A stretch of 58,500 nucleotides of DNA from Bradyrhizobium sp. RP6 (GTDB lineage: Bacteria; Pseudomonadota; Alphaproteobacteria; Rhizobiales; Xanthobacteraceae): the NCBI RefSeq assembly GCF_003837805.1, contig NZ_RQIT01000034.1, positions 1-58,500 of the forward strand, in the 5' to 3' direction. Below are positions 23,907 through 32,344 of the stretch, piece by piece; within the stretch, counting starts at the first letter, position 1; every line of letters starts with the position of its first letter. Position numbers and translations under genes: made by a program. The notes below the pieces were generated by a model. The model worked only from the letters and a program-made list of their open reading frames with translations, was not told the DNA's origin and made no database searches.

Positions 23907-25039
23907 ATTCCGATCGAGGCAAAGAAGACGGCGAACAGGCCGTCGAGCACGATCACCAGGAAAATCGACTTCACGACCGATGTCGTGGTCTGCCGCCCCA
24001 GCGACTCCGCGCTGCCCTTGACGCGCAATCCCTCGCTGCAGGCCACGATCCCGATCACCAGCGCCATGAACGGCGCCTTCAGGATGCCCACCTGGAAGTG
24101 GGTGACCGAAATGGCCTCATGCAGCCGCGCGATGTAGATGGCCGGCCCCATGTCGCCATAGAACTGGGCAACGAGGCCGCCGCCATAGAGCGCGGCAATG
24201 GATCCGATGAAGGTGAGGATCGGCAGGGCGATGACCAGGGCTGCAACGCGCGGCAGGATCAGGACGTCGACCGGATCGAGCCCCATGGTTGAAAGCGCGT
24301 CGATCTCCTCGCGCATCTTCATCGAGCCGAGCTCGGCGGTGTAGGCGCTTCCCGACCGTCCCGCGACCATGATGGCGACGATCAGCACGCCGAGCTCGCG
24401 CAGCACCAGGATGCCGACCATGTCGACGGTATACGACTCCGCGCCGAATCTGCGGAAGTGGAAAAAGCCCTGCTGCGCGATGATGGCGCCGATCAGGAAG
24501 GTGATCAGCGCGACGATGGGGATCGCCTGCCACCCGATGCGGTAGAGCTGATAGACCAGTGACGTCAGCCGCAGCGAACGCGGCCGGCGCAGCACGCCGA
24601 TCACGGCCATGAACAATGCGCCGAGCATCTGGAGAAAGATCGTGATGTCTTCCCGCGCCCCTACCGTGGACTTGCCGAGATCGCCCAGCCTCGCCAGAAC
24701 CGGATTGGGCGCGGCCGCCGGGGCCGGCGTGTGGCGGTTGACCTGGCGCACCTCGTCCAACAGCCCGCTGAAATGATCGGCGACGCCGACGAACTCGGCC
24801 GATCGGCCGGATGATGTGGCCCTGCGCGACAACTTCTCCAGGACCCAGGCGCCGAGCGTGTCGAGCGCGCTGACGCCCGACATGTCCAGGGTGACGGCCC
24901 GCGACCGATCGACGTCGGCTACGACCGACCGGGACAAGGTTTCGAGCATCACCACATTGGCGGCAGTCCAGGGCCCTTCAGGGCGCAATTTCAGTTCGTC
25001 GCCGGACGGCGTCGCGAGCAACAGCGGTTCGTGGTTCAC
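23903..25039 (-). CDS. mlaE: MlaE-like ABC transporter permease with N-terminal STAS domain
   Basis: The 378-residue protein begins with a STAS-like domain (about 1-105; SRAVTLDMSGVSALDTLGAWVLEKL). The MlaE permease core follows (about 140-378) with GWQAIPIVALITFLIGAIIAQQG, GVLIVAIMVAGRSGSAYTAELGSM and the EIDALSTMGLDPV coupling helix. The STAS-fused form is known in many Gram-negatives. It heads the mlaEFD-type operon. Two TTGA-N6-TCAA boxes lie in its 175-bp upstream region, one 70 bp before the start, so this lipid transporter appears to be induced by low oxygen. Confidence 0.92.
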   Translation of the reverse strand: MNHEPLLLATPSGDELKLRPEGPWTAANVVMLETLSRSVVADVDRSRAVTLDMSGVSALDTLGAWVLEKLSRRATSSGRSAEFVGVADHFSGLLDEVRQVNRHTPAPAAAPNPVLARLGDLGKSTVGAREDITIFLQMLGALFMAVIGVLRRPRSLRLTSLVYQLYRIGWQAIPIVALITFLIGAIIAQQGFFHFRRFGAESYTVDMVGILVLRELGVLIVAIMVAGRSGSAYTAELGSMKMREEIDALSTMGLDPVDVLILPRVAALVIALPILTFIGSIAALYGGGLVAQFYGDMGPAIYIARLHEAISVTHFQVGILKAPFMALVIGIVACSEGLRVKGSAESLGRQTTTSVVKSIFLVIVLDGLFAVFFASIGM

Positions 25040-25108
25040 GCTTCCACCTCATCGGGACAATCGGTCCCCATTCAGCCGGCATTTCTAGGCCAGCATGTGG
25101 CGGCCGGT

Positions 25109-25122
25109 TTGACCTGTCTCAA
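25109..25122 (-). promoter_or_regulatory. FixK-type box TTGACCTGTCTCAA upstream of mlaE
   Basis: The site has the outer TTGA and TCAA half-sites with a 6-bp centre. It lies 70 bp before the mlaE start, on the mlaE side of the divergent region. The inner positions differ from TTGAT-N4-ATCAA on both sides, so it is weaker than the other boxes here. Confidence 0.55.
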
Positions 25123-25143
25123 GACCCGAACACGCCCCGCCTC

Positions 25144-25157
25144 TTGACGCAAATCAA
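25144..25157 (+). promoter_or_regulatory. FixK/FNR box TTGACGCAAATCAA upstream of the DUF883 gene
   Basis: This is TTGA-N6-TCAA with one departure from the strict FNR consensus. It is 58 bp before the plus-strand start, the same spacing as for the cytochrome c gene. Confidence 0.72.
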
Positions 25158-25214
25158 GCGCGATCGCACGGCCGGGTCTTAGACTCACCCCGATTCAACA
25201 AGGATACCAGATCC

Positions 25215-25484
25215 ATGTTCGACAATGACAGGATGGGCGAAGAACTGCGGGCGTTGAAGGTCGACGTCACACGCCTGCTGAGCACCGCCGGCGAGGAGAT
25301 GTTCGAGAGCTCGAAAGACCGCGCCGAGGCACTCGCCGATCAGATCAGGGCAGCGCTCACCGAACTCGGCGAGACCGTCGAACAAGAGCAGCTCCAGGGT
25401 CTCGTTGCGGAGCGTCCGATCACATCGCTCGCCTCCGCCTTCGCGCTGGGCGTGGTTGTCGGCTTCATGTTGAGGAGACACTAG
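25215..25484 (+). CDS. DUF883 (ElaB/YqjD-like) membrane-anchored protein
   Basis: This 89-residue protein has an acidic helical body (about 1-65; heptad-like leucine/alanine spacing) and a single C-terminal hydrophobic anchor SLASAFALGVVVGFMLRR, the layout of ElaB/YqjD/YgaM. In E. coli these inner-membrane proteins bind ribosomes in stationary phase. The upstream FixK box suggests low-oxygen induction here. The next gene follows directly at the stop codon, so the two form an operon comparable to yqjD-yqjE. Confidence 0.82.
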   Translation: MFDNDRMGEELRALKVDVTRLLSTAGEEMFESSKDRAEALADQIRAALTELGETVEQEQLQGLVAERPITSLASAFALGVVVGFMLRRH

Positions 25485-25973
25485 GTGAATACCGAGAATA
25501 TCGTCAAACATTTGCGCGTGCTGTGGCGCACCGACAGGATCATCGCGGACATCAGGCTGCGCCATCTGCTGATCGGTCTCGGCCTGCGCGCCTTCGCGGC
25601 GCTGATCGCGGCGTTCGGGCTCCTGATGCTGGAGCTGTCTGCCTATTTCGCGCTGGTGCAGATCTGGAGCGCAATTGCCGCAGCTGCCATCCTCGGCACC
25701 GTCAATTTTGTCATCGCGGCCGTTCTCTTCGTGATCGCCGGCCGCGCTCCGTCAGGACGTGACATCGAGCTTGCCAACGAAATTCACGGCGCCTCGATCG
25801 AAGCCCTCCAGCTCGAGGCGCGCGCGCTCCAGGCCCAGGTTTCGGGCGCGGTGCATCATCCGCTCAGCACGATCGTGCCGGTGCTGCTGCCGCTGATCGC
25901 GATCATCATCAAGAACTTGAGGGCGACCGCCAAGACGTCCGTCAATGCGACATCGGCTGAGGTGCGCTCCTGA
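25485..25973 (+). CDS. YqjE/holin-superfamily (PF07332-like) membrane protein
   Basis: The 162-residue protein starts with GTG immediately after the TAG of the DUF883 gene. It has two adjacent membrane helices (about 28-52 and 58-85; AFAALIAAFGLLMLELSAYF and AAAAILGTVNFVIAAVLF) and a third C-terminal helix (VPVLLPLIAIIIKNL). The family is named after phage holins but is chromosomal and usually paired with YqjD-type proteins, as here. There is no phage context. A membrane-stress role is inferred from the pairing and from the upstream FixK box. Confidence 0.78.
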   Translation: MNTENIVKHLRVLWRTDRIIADIRLRHLLIGLGLRAFAALIAAFGLLMLELSAYFALVQIWSAIAAAAILGTVNFVIAAVLFVIAGRAPSGRDIELANEIHGASIEALQLEARALQAQVSGAVHHPLSTIVPVLLPLIAIIIKNLRATAKTSVNATSAEVRS

Positions 25974-26025
25974 AGCCCCGCACCTTGCGCTGACGCAGCC
26001 CTCCGGATCATGCTCCAGCGTCCAC

Positions 26026-28719
26026 TCAGAGCTTCAACTTGACGTGGCAAATATCAGGTTCGGCCGGATCCGGCTTGACCTCGAAGCCGAGCTGCCGGCA
26101 CATGTCGAGCATCACGATATTCTCCTGGAGCACGTCGCCCGCGATCGTCTTCAATCCTTCCGACCGCGCATAGTCGATGATCAGCTGCATGAGGGCCCAG
26201 CCAAGCCCCCTGCCCTTGAGATCGGACCGCAGCATGATCGCGTATTCGCCGCTCTCGTAGATCGAGTCCGAATGGAGCCGGACCGCGCCGACCATTTCGC
26301 CGGTGGACTCGTCGTATGCGATGAAGGCCATCGCGCGCGCATAGTCGAGCTGGGTCAGGCGTGCGATGAACTCGTGGGTGAATTCCTTCATCGGTGCGAA
26401 GAACCGCAGACGAAGGTCATGCGGCGTGACGTGGCGCAGGAATTCGTGGATGGTCGGCTCGTCCTCGGGCCGCATGGGCCGCGCGAAGATGCGCCAATCG
26501 TCCTTGAGCTTGAGGCGGCGCTCCCATTGCGACGGATAGGCGCGAACGGCGAAATTGGCCGCGCCGGAACCGGCAAACTTCCGCTGCGGCGGCCCGACGG
26601 CGACGCGGGCATCGACCGCGGTCACGCCGGTTTCATCTGCGAGCAGCGGATTGATGTCGAATTCGTGGATCTCGGGAATGTCGGCCGCCATCTGCGCCAG
26701 CTTGACCAGCACCATGGCGACGGCATCCGGCTTCACTGCCGGCACGTCCCGGTAAGCGCGGAGCAGCCGCGAGACGCGCGTGCGCTCGATCAGGTCGCGG
26801 GCCAGCTGCAGATCCAGCGGCGGCAGCGCAAGCGCCTTGTCGTTGATGATCTCCACCGCCGTCCCGCCCCGGCCGAAAACGACCACCGTGCCGAAGGTCG
26901 GATCGTCGGCGAGGCCCAGGATGAGCTCGCGCGCTTTTGCCTTGACGACCATCGCCTGGACGATGACGCCGCCGATGCGCGCCTCCGGACGCAGCTTTTT
27001 CGCCCGCGCGATAATGCCTGTGGCAGCCCCTCGGACTGCTTCAGGCGTGGTCAGGTTGAGAACGACGCCGCCGACGTCGGATTTGTGGACGATGTCCCGC
27101 GACATGATCTTCAGCACGACGGTGTCGCCCTGTGCGAAGATGTCGTTCGCATAGGCCACCGCCTGCTCGACATCGGTCGCCGCATAGGTCGGCACCATCG
27201 CGATGTCATAGGCTTCGAGCAGGCGCTTGATCTCGACCGGCTCGAGCCATTCGCGGCCATCCGCGACCGCGGCGGTGACGATCTGCCTCGCTCCCCGGGC
27301 GTCCGGAACGAAAGTATCAGGCATCGCGGGAGGAACCTGACTCAGCTCCTCCACCACTTCGCGGTGCCGGACCAGATGCATGAAGCCGCGCACGGCGTCG
27401 TCCTCGGTCGGATAGTTCGGCACACCGGCGCTGGAGAGTGTCTGAATGATGTGCTGATCGGCTCCAACCCAGGCCGCCAATACGGGCTTCGCCCAGCTGC
27501 GGTGCTGCTCGCGGTATTTTTTGACGAGCTCCGTCACGGTCGTGGCGATCTCGGCGGCCGAGGCGATCGCCGTTTGCACGTTGAGGACAAGGATTGCGTC
27601 GTTGTCACGGTCGGCCAGCAGTTCCTCCAGCGCCACCGCGTAGCGCGAGGCATCGGCATCGCCGACGATGTCAACGGGATTTGCACCGGACCAGGTCGCA
27701 GGCAGCGCTGCATCGAGCTTCTTGCGCGCCTCGGCCGAGATTGTTGCCGGAATTCCTCCGAGCTCGACCAATCGATCGATAGCAAGGACGCCGATGCCGC
27801 CACCATTCGTGAGGATGGCGAGACGTTTTCCCGCAGGCGACTCGACACGGCCGAGTGTCTCGGCACAATCGAACAGCTCACGCAGATCAGAGACCCGCAG
27901 GACACCCGCGCGGCGGAACGCTGCGTCGTAGACAGCGTCGGCGCCGGCGAGCGCACCGGTGTGGGTGGCAGCCGCCTTCGCGCCCTGCGCCATGCGGCCG
28001 GACTTCACCACGACGACGGGCTTCACGCGCGCAGCGGCGCGCGCCGCCGAAATGAACTTGCGCGCGTCCTTGATGGCCTCGATGTAGAGCAGGATCGCAC
28101 GGGTCTTGTGATCCATCGCGAAATAGTCGAGCAGATCGCCGATATCGACGTCGATCTGATCGCCGATCGAGACGATGCCAGAGAAGCCGACGCCCCGCGG
28201 CGCGGCCCAATCCACCATGCCGGCGGCAATTGCGCCCGATTGCGAGATCAGCGCGAGGTTACCCGCCCTTGGCATGTGCGCGGCGAAACTGGCATTCAGG
28301 CTGACGCCGGGCATCATGATGCCGAGGCAGTTCGGCCCGATCAGCCGCATGCCGTATTTTCGGGCAGCACTGCTCGTCGCCTCGTGCAGCGATCCCGGTC
28401 CCTGGCCGAGCCCGGCCGAGACGATCAGCGCGCCCGCAGACCCGCGACGCCCGGCTTGGTCGACAATGCCTGGAATCTCGCCCGCAGGGGCGGTGATGAC
28501 CACGAGCTCCGGCACGAAGTCCAGCCTGTCCAGGCTCTTCACCGCCGCAAAGCCGCCGATCTCGGCATGGCGCGGATTGACGAGGCCAAACCGCCCCTTG
28601 AATCCGGCCTTGCGAATATTCTCCAGGACGGCGCGTCCCACGGACGCCGGACGGGCGCTCGCCCCGACAAGCGCAACCGAGCGCGGCGACAGCAGATTGT
28701 TCAGACGATAGATTGACAT
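26026..28719 (-). CDS. acetyl-CoA synthetase (ADP-forming)-like / GNAT acetyltransferase fusion, Pat type
   Basis: This 897-residue protein has a CoA-binding Rossmann domain (about 1-130; RSVALVGASARPASVGRAV), succinyl-CoA-ligase-like domains (about 130-460), an ATP-grasp domain (about 490-705; VLKIMSRDIVHKSDVGGV) and a C-terminal GNAT domain (about 735-897; SDLKGRGLGWALMQLIIDYA). This order is that of bacterial protein lysine acetyltransferases (Pat/PatA/YfiQ), which inactivate acyl-CoA synthetases. The expected phosphohistidine region reads MVDWAAPRGVGFSG, so NDP-forming ligase activity is doubtful. It converges on the holin-like gene. Its upstream gap has no standard FixK box. Confidence 0.88.
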   Translation of the reverse strand: MSIYRLNNLLSPRSVALVGASARPASVGRAVLENIRKAGFKGRFGLVNPRHAEIGGFAAVKSLDRLDFVPELVVITAPAGEIPGIVDQAGRRGSAGALIVSAGLGQGPGSLHEATSSAARKYGMRLIGPNCLGIMMPGVSLNASFAAHMPRAGNLALISQSGAIAAGMVDWAAPRGVGFSGIVSIGDQIDVDIGDLLDYFAMDHKTRAILLYIEAIKDARKFISAARAAARVKPVVVVKSGRMAQGAKAAATHTGALAGADAVYDAAFRRAGVLRVSDLRELFDCAETLGRVESPAGKRLAILTNGGGIGVLAIDRLVELGGIPATISAEARKKLDAALPATWSGANPVDIVGDADASRYAVALEELLADRDNDAILVLNVQTAIASAAEIATTVTELVKKYREQHRSWAKPVLAAWVGADQHIIQTLSSAGVPNYPTEDDAVRGFMHLVRHREVVEELSQVPPAMPDTFVPDARGARQIVTAAVADGREWLEPVEIKRLLEAYDIAMVPTYAATDVEQAVAYANDIFAQGDTVVLKIMSRDIVHKSDVGGVVLNLTTPEAVRGAATGIIARAKKLRPEARIGGVIVQAMVVKAKARELILGLADDPTFGTVVVFGRGGTAVEIINDKALALPPLDLQLARDLIERTRVSRLLRAYRDVPAVKPDAVAMVLVKLAQMAADIPEIHEFDINPLLADETGVTAVDARVAVGPPQRKFAGSGAANFAVRAYPSQWERRLKLKDDWRIFARPMRPEDEPTIHEFLRHVTPHDLRLRFFAPMKEFTHEFIARLTQLDYARAMAFIAYDESTGEMVGAVRLHSDSIYESGEYAIMLRSDLKGRGLGWALMQLIIDYARSEGLKTIAGDVLQENIVMLDMCRQLGFEVKPDPAEPDICHVKLKL

Positions 28720-28782
28720 GAAAGAAAATGCGCCCGGTCAGCAGCGGTTCCGATGGTTGACGATCAAGCCGAAAGAAGGAGC

Positions 28783-29616
28783 CTAGTATGAGATCATAAC
28801 CCAGCACGGTGGCTGGCCAATGACGGTCTTCGTCACACCGCCCCAGACGATCTCGTTCAGGCGCGAATGATGATAGGCGCCCATCACGATTGCATCGATG
28901 CCGTGGGAATTGGCCCAGCTTCCCAGTACCTTGCCGATCGATCTGCCGCCGCCCTTCGCCGTTTCGAACGAGGCATAGATCCCATGTTCCCTCAAATGAT
29001 CGACGAGAGCCGTGCCGGATTGCACGACCGCCCCAGTCTTATCCTCCGCCACGGTCACCACGTGAACCGAGGTGGCAGCCCGAAGAATGGGCAACGCGTC
29101 GCCGACGGCGCGCGCGGCGCGAGCAGAGTGATCCCAGGCAATCATGACGTTCTCGAATTCAGGCCGAAGTTCGTCCGCGAGATGTTCGGGACAAAGCAGA
29201 AGCGGCCGGCCCGATCCGAACAAGAAGGCTTCGACAACGCCTTCTGTCCGGCTGTCGTGCGGCCTCACGGGAACCAGCGTGAGGTCGCTGAAGCGGGCAT
29301 GCTCGGCCAGGATCGCCCCGATCTGATCCGCAGGCACCCTGCCCGATCGGCTTTGGGCGCGAATGTTGGCGCGCGAAGCTGCATCGGTGAAAGCATTCAG
29401 GAGCTGTCGCATGTTGCCGGCCTCGGGGCTGGCGTGCTCGGAATCGCGAACGTAAGGCAGCATCACCTCCGGCCGCTCGAAGACTTCTTCCTCGAGCGCG
29501 AGCGCGGTGATCCTGGCGCCGAGATCGGCGGCAACGGCCACACATTTCTCTATCGCAACCAGGGCCGGTCCGCGCGGCTGGCCGACAAGGGGCAGAAAGA
29601 CGTCCTTGATGGGCAT
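28783..29616 (-). CDS. tandem universal stress protein (two UspA domains)
   Basis: The start MPIKDVFLPLVG is chosen because AGGAG sits 7 nt before it; the upstream in-frame ATG would touch that site. The 277-residue product contains two Usp domains (about 1-140 and 150-277). The second keeps a recognisable nucleotide-binding pattern GAYHHSRLNEIVWGGVTKTV; the first looks degenerate. Usp proteins of this kind are induced in hypoxia through FNR/FixK in several bacteria. A box at 29664-29677 lies 48 bp upstream. The gene is divergent from the alcohol dehydrogenase gene. Confidence 0.9.
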   Translation of the reverse strand: MPIKDVFLPLVGQPRGPALVAIEKCVAVAADLGARITALALEEEVFERPEVMLPYVRDSEHASPEAGNMRQLLNAFTDAASRANIRAQSRSGRVPADQIGAILAEHARFSDLTLVPVRPHDSRTEGVVEAFLFGSGRPLLLCPEHLADELRPEFENVMIAWDHSARAARAVGDALPILRAATSVHVVTVAEDKTGAVVQSGTALVDHLREHGIYASFETAKGGGRSIGKVLGSWANSHGIDAIVMGAYHHSRLNEIVWGGVTKTVIGQPPCWVMISY

Positions 29617-29663
29617 CCGCATTCTCCTAGGCCGCCACAATAGGCCGGCGCTCGTCGAGGCGC

Positions 29664-29677
29664 TTGATCCTCGTCAA
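29664..29677 (-). promoter_or_regulatory. FixK/FNR box TTGATCCTCGTCAA upstream of the Usp gene
   Basis: The left half-site TTGAT is perfect and the right reads GTCAA, so one position departs from consensus. It is 48 bp before the Usp start. Confidence 0.72.
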
Positions 29678-29711
29678 GAACAAACTCTATCCGGTCACCC
29701 GGGAACAGGCG

Positions 29712-29725
29712 TTGACCGGCATCAA
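29712..29725 (+). promoter_or_regulatory. FixK/FNR box TTGACCGGCATCAA upstream of the alcohol dehydrogenase gene
   Basis: The right half-site ATCAA is perfect and the left reads TTGAC. It is 63 bp before the dehydrogenase start and 35 bp from the Usp-side box, so the divergent promoters each have their own site. Confidence 0.72.
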
Positions 29726-29787
29726 GGACTGGTCGCTTGGTCATTCTATGAATAATTCAATCGGAGCGGTTCGCCCCGGAGAGACTC

Positions 29788-30771
29788 ATGCGTGCGATGG
29801 TGTTGCCGGCTCCACGAGCGCGGCTCCAGATGGAGGAGCGGCCTGACCCGATTCCGGGCGAGGGCCAGCTCCGGGTGAAGATCAGTGCCTGCGGCGTATG
29901 CCGGACCGATCTTCATCTCGTCGATGCCGAGCTGCCCGATATTCGCTATCCGATCGTGCCAGGCCACGAGATCGTCGGCCGGGTCGACCTCGTCGGCCCG
30001 AATGTGGCAACACATGTGCCTGGTGACCGGGTCGGCATTCCCTGGCTAGGCTTCACCTGCGGAACGTGTCGGTTCTGCCGGGAGGGTATGGAAAACCTGT
30101 GTGACGCACCGCTGTTCACGGGCTATACGCGCGACGGCGGCTACGCAACCCACACCATCGCGGACGCACGCTACGCTTTTCCGCTCGGTGAGGCCGGGAG
30201 CGACGTGGAGATTGCACCGCTGCTGTGCGCAGGGCTGATCGGCTGGCGATCGCTGGTCCTGGCCGGCCCGGCCGACCGGCTCGGTCTCTACGGCTTTGGC
30301 GCGGCCGGCCACATCATTGCGCAGGTCGCGGTTTGGCAGGGACGATCCGTCCATGCATTCACGCGACGCGGCGACGCCGCTGCACAAGGCCTCGCACGTC
30401 GTCTCGGCGCGGTCTGGGCGGGGTCATCGGACGAAGCGCCCGACGAGCCGCTCGACGCAGCCATCATCTACGCACCAGCCGGCGAGCTTGTCCCGGCCGC
30501 GTTGCGCGCCGTCCGCAAAGGCGGGCGCGTCGTATGCGCCGGCATCCACATGAGCGACATTCCAAGCTTTCCGTATGACTTGCTCTGGCAGGAACGGCAG
30601 TTGGTCTCGGTCGCCAATCTGACCCGGCAGGATGGCCTCGATTTTCTAAAGGTCGCCCCGCAGGCCGGCGTGCGCACTGAGACGACGGCGTTTTCGCTCG
30701 ATCAGGCCAACGAGGTTCTGGCCATGCTGCGGAATGGCCAGATCCTCGGCGCAGCCGTGCTGACGCCGTGA
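29788..30771 (+). CDS. zinc-dependent alcohol dehydrogenase (MDR superfamily)
   Basis: This 327-residue protein has a GroES-like catalytic domain with CGVCRTDLHLVD (catalytic Zn cysteine near 34), GHEIVG, and a structural zinc lobe GFTCGTCRFCREGMENLCD (about 89-107). The Rossmann domain includes LYGFGAAGH near 170. The C-terminal AREVLAMLRNGQI-like end is typical of AdhP/AdhA-like enzymes. The upstream FixK box suggests it works in low oxygen, either reducing aldehydes to dispose of electrons or oxidising fermentative alcohols. The next gene overlaps its stop codon. Confidence 0.9.
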   Translation: MRAMVLPAPRARLQMEERPDPIPGEGQLRVKISACGVCRTDLHLVDAELPDIRYPIVPGHEIVGRVDLVGPNVATHVPGDRVGIPWLGFTCGTCRFCREGMENLCDAPLFTGYTRDGGYATHTIADARYAFPLGEAGSDVEIAPLLCAGLIGWRSLVLAGPADRLGLYGFGAAGHIIAQVAVWQGRSVHAFTRRGDAAAQGLARRLGAVWAGSSDEAPDEPLDAAIIYAPAGELVPAALRAVRKGGRVVCAGIHMSDIPSFPYDLLWQERQLVSVANLTRQDGLDFLKVAPQAGVRTETTAFSLDQANEVLAMLRNGQILGAAVLTP

Positions 30772-32333
30772 TGGTGCTTCGGATGCCCGCTTCGATCAAT
30801 GATGAAACGGCGGCCCAGGAGCGCATCTTCCAGATGCTGACGAGCCATCCCGGCGTGACGCGGATCGACACGCACGGAGCCTCGGTGTTCCTGGACGCAA
30901 AGCGCGCGCTGAAGATCAAGCGCGCCGTCCGGTTTCCCTTCCTCGATTATTCGACACTCGAGAAGCGCAAGGCGGCCTGCGAGGAGGAGATCAGGATCAA
31001 CCGGCCGCTGGCGCCGCAGATCTATCACGGCGTCGTGGCGATCACGGAAGAGCCGGATGGATCTCTCAAAATCGATGGCGCCGGCCGGCCGATCGAGTAT
31101 GCGGTCGACATGTCGCGCTTCGACGAGAACAGGACGCTGGATCATCTGGCAAAGGCCGGCCCGTTGGAGGCGAAGCTCGCCTCGGCTGCCGCTGACGCAA
31201 TCGTGGCGTCGCACGCGGCAGCGACACGCGCCGATGGAAAAGCCTGGGTCTCATCGATCCCGGCCCTGATCGAAGGCAACAGTGACGGTCTGCGGGCCGG
31301 CGGACATCTCAACGCGGAAGACATCGAAAAGCTCGGCAAGGCCTCGCACGAGGCGTTTCTACGTATCCGCCCCCTGCTTGCAGAGCGCGGCAGGCAGGGC
31401 TTCGTGCGCCGCTGTCATGGCGATCTGCATCTTGCAAACATCGTTCTGATCGATGATCGGCCCGTGCTGTTCGACGCCATCGAGTTCGATGCGCAGATGG
31501 CAACGGTCGACGTACTCTACGATTTCGCGTTCACCCTCATGGACTTGTTGCAGTACGATCAGCCACGCGCGGCAAATATCGCCCTGAACCGCTATCTCGC
31601 CACGACACCGGCCGACAATCTCGACGCGCTCTCGGCCCTGCCGCTGTGCATGTCCATGCGTGCGGCGATCCGCGCCCAGGTGGCCCTGGCGCGGCTGAAG
31701 CGGCCGCATTCCGATGGCGCAGGCATTCTCGACCAGGCACAGCGCTATTTTGACCTCTCCGGGATGCTGATCCGTCCTCCTGCTCCGCGTCTGATTGCGG
31801 TCGGGGGACTGTCCGGCACCGGAAAGTCCGTTTTGGCGTACGCGCTCGCGCCGTTCGTCGCGCCGCAGCCGGGAGCCGTCGTGCTGCGCAGCGATCTCGT
31901 CCGCAAGCAGATGTTCGCGGTCGAGGACACGCACCGCCTGCCGCCATCCGCCTATACGCCGGAGGTCACGGCCCGCGTCTACGACACCCTGGCTCAGCAC
32001 GCCCGGCGAGTGCTCGCGCAAGGCCATTCGGCAATTATCGACGGCGTATTCGCCCGCGAGGACGAGCGCGACGCGATCGCCGCGCTGGCGCGCGAGCGCA
32101 ACGTGTCGCTGAACGGTCTATTCCTGGTCGCAGACCTCGCGACCCGGCAGGCGCGGATCGGAAGTCGCAGGGGAGACGCGTCGGACGCCACGCAAGAGGT
32201 TGCCGCGCTGCAAGAGCACTATAATATCGGCCATGTCGGCTGGGCGACCATCGATGCATCCGGGACAGAAGAGCAGACGCTCCAGAACTGCCGGAACGCG
32301 ATCGCTGAGGAACAAACAACGCAATCTGATTGA
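30771..32333 (+). CDS. APH-like phosphotransferase / P-loop ATPase (zeta-toxin-like kinase) fusion
   Basis: The ATG overlaps the last base of the dehydrogenase TGA, giving 520 residues. The N-terminal half (about 1-325) is an aminoglycoside-phosphotransferase-like kinase fold with the catalytic loop CHGDLHLANIV near 217 and the metal-binding FDAIEFD near 235. The C-terminal half (about 335-515) has Walker A GGLSGTGKSVLA near 346, followed by RSDLVRKQMF and a DGVFAREDERD segment, resembling AAA_33 nucleotide kinases. This fusion is widespread and uncharacterised. It lies in the FixK-linked adh-kinase-CHAD series, but its phosphate acceptor is unknown. Confidence 0.82.
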   Translation: MVLRMPASINDETAAQERIFQMLTSHPGVTRIDTHGASVFLDAKRALKIKRAVRFPFLDYSTLEKRKAACEEEIRINRPLAPQIYHGVVAITEEPDGSLKIDGAGRPIEYAVDMSRFDENRTLDHLAKAGPLEAKLASAAADAIVASHAAATRADGKAWVSSIPALIEGNSDGLRAGGHLNAEDIEKLGKASHEAFLRIRPLLAERGRQGFVRRCHGDLHLANIVLIDDRPVLFDAIEFDAQMATVDVLYDFAFTLMDLLQYDQPRAANIALNRYLATTPADNLDALSALPLCMSMRAAIRAQVALARLKRPHSDGAGILDQAQRYFDLSGMLIRPPAPRLIAVGGLSGTGKSVLAYALAPFVAPQPGAVVLRSDLVRKQMFAVEDTHRLPPSAYTPEVTARVYDTLAQHARRVLAQGHSAIIDGVFAREDERDAIAALARERNVSLNGLFLVADLATRQARIGSRRGDASDATQEVAALQEHYNIGHVGWATIDASGTEEQTLQNCRNAIAEEQTTQSD

Positions 32334-32344
32334 CGCGGGCAAGG

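Noticed and set aside
25485..25973. Prophage lysis gene suggested by the holin-like family
   Set aside because: There are no other phage genes, attachment sites or compositional change. The family is commonly chromosomal and paired with YqjD/DUF883, as here.
28757..28767. TTGACGATCAA upstream of the acetyl-CoA-synthetase/GNAT gene, looking like a FixK box
   Set aside because: The half-sites are only 3 bp apart (11 bp in total); FNR/FixK sites need TTGA-N6-TCAA (14 bp). I do not count it among the boxes.
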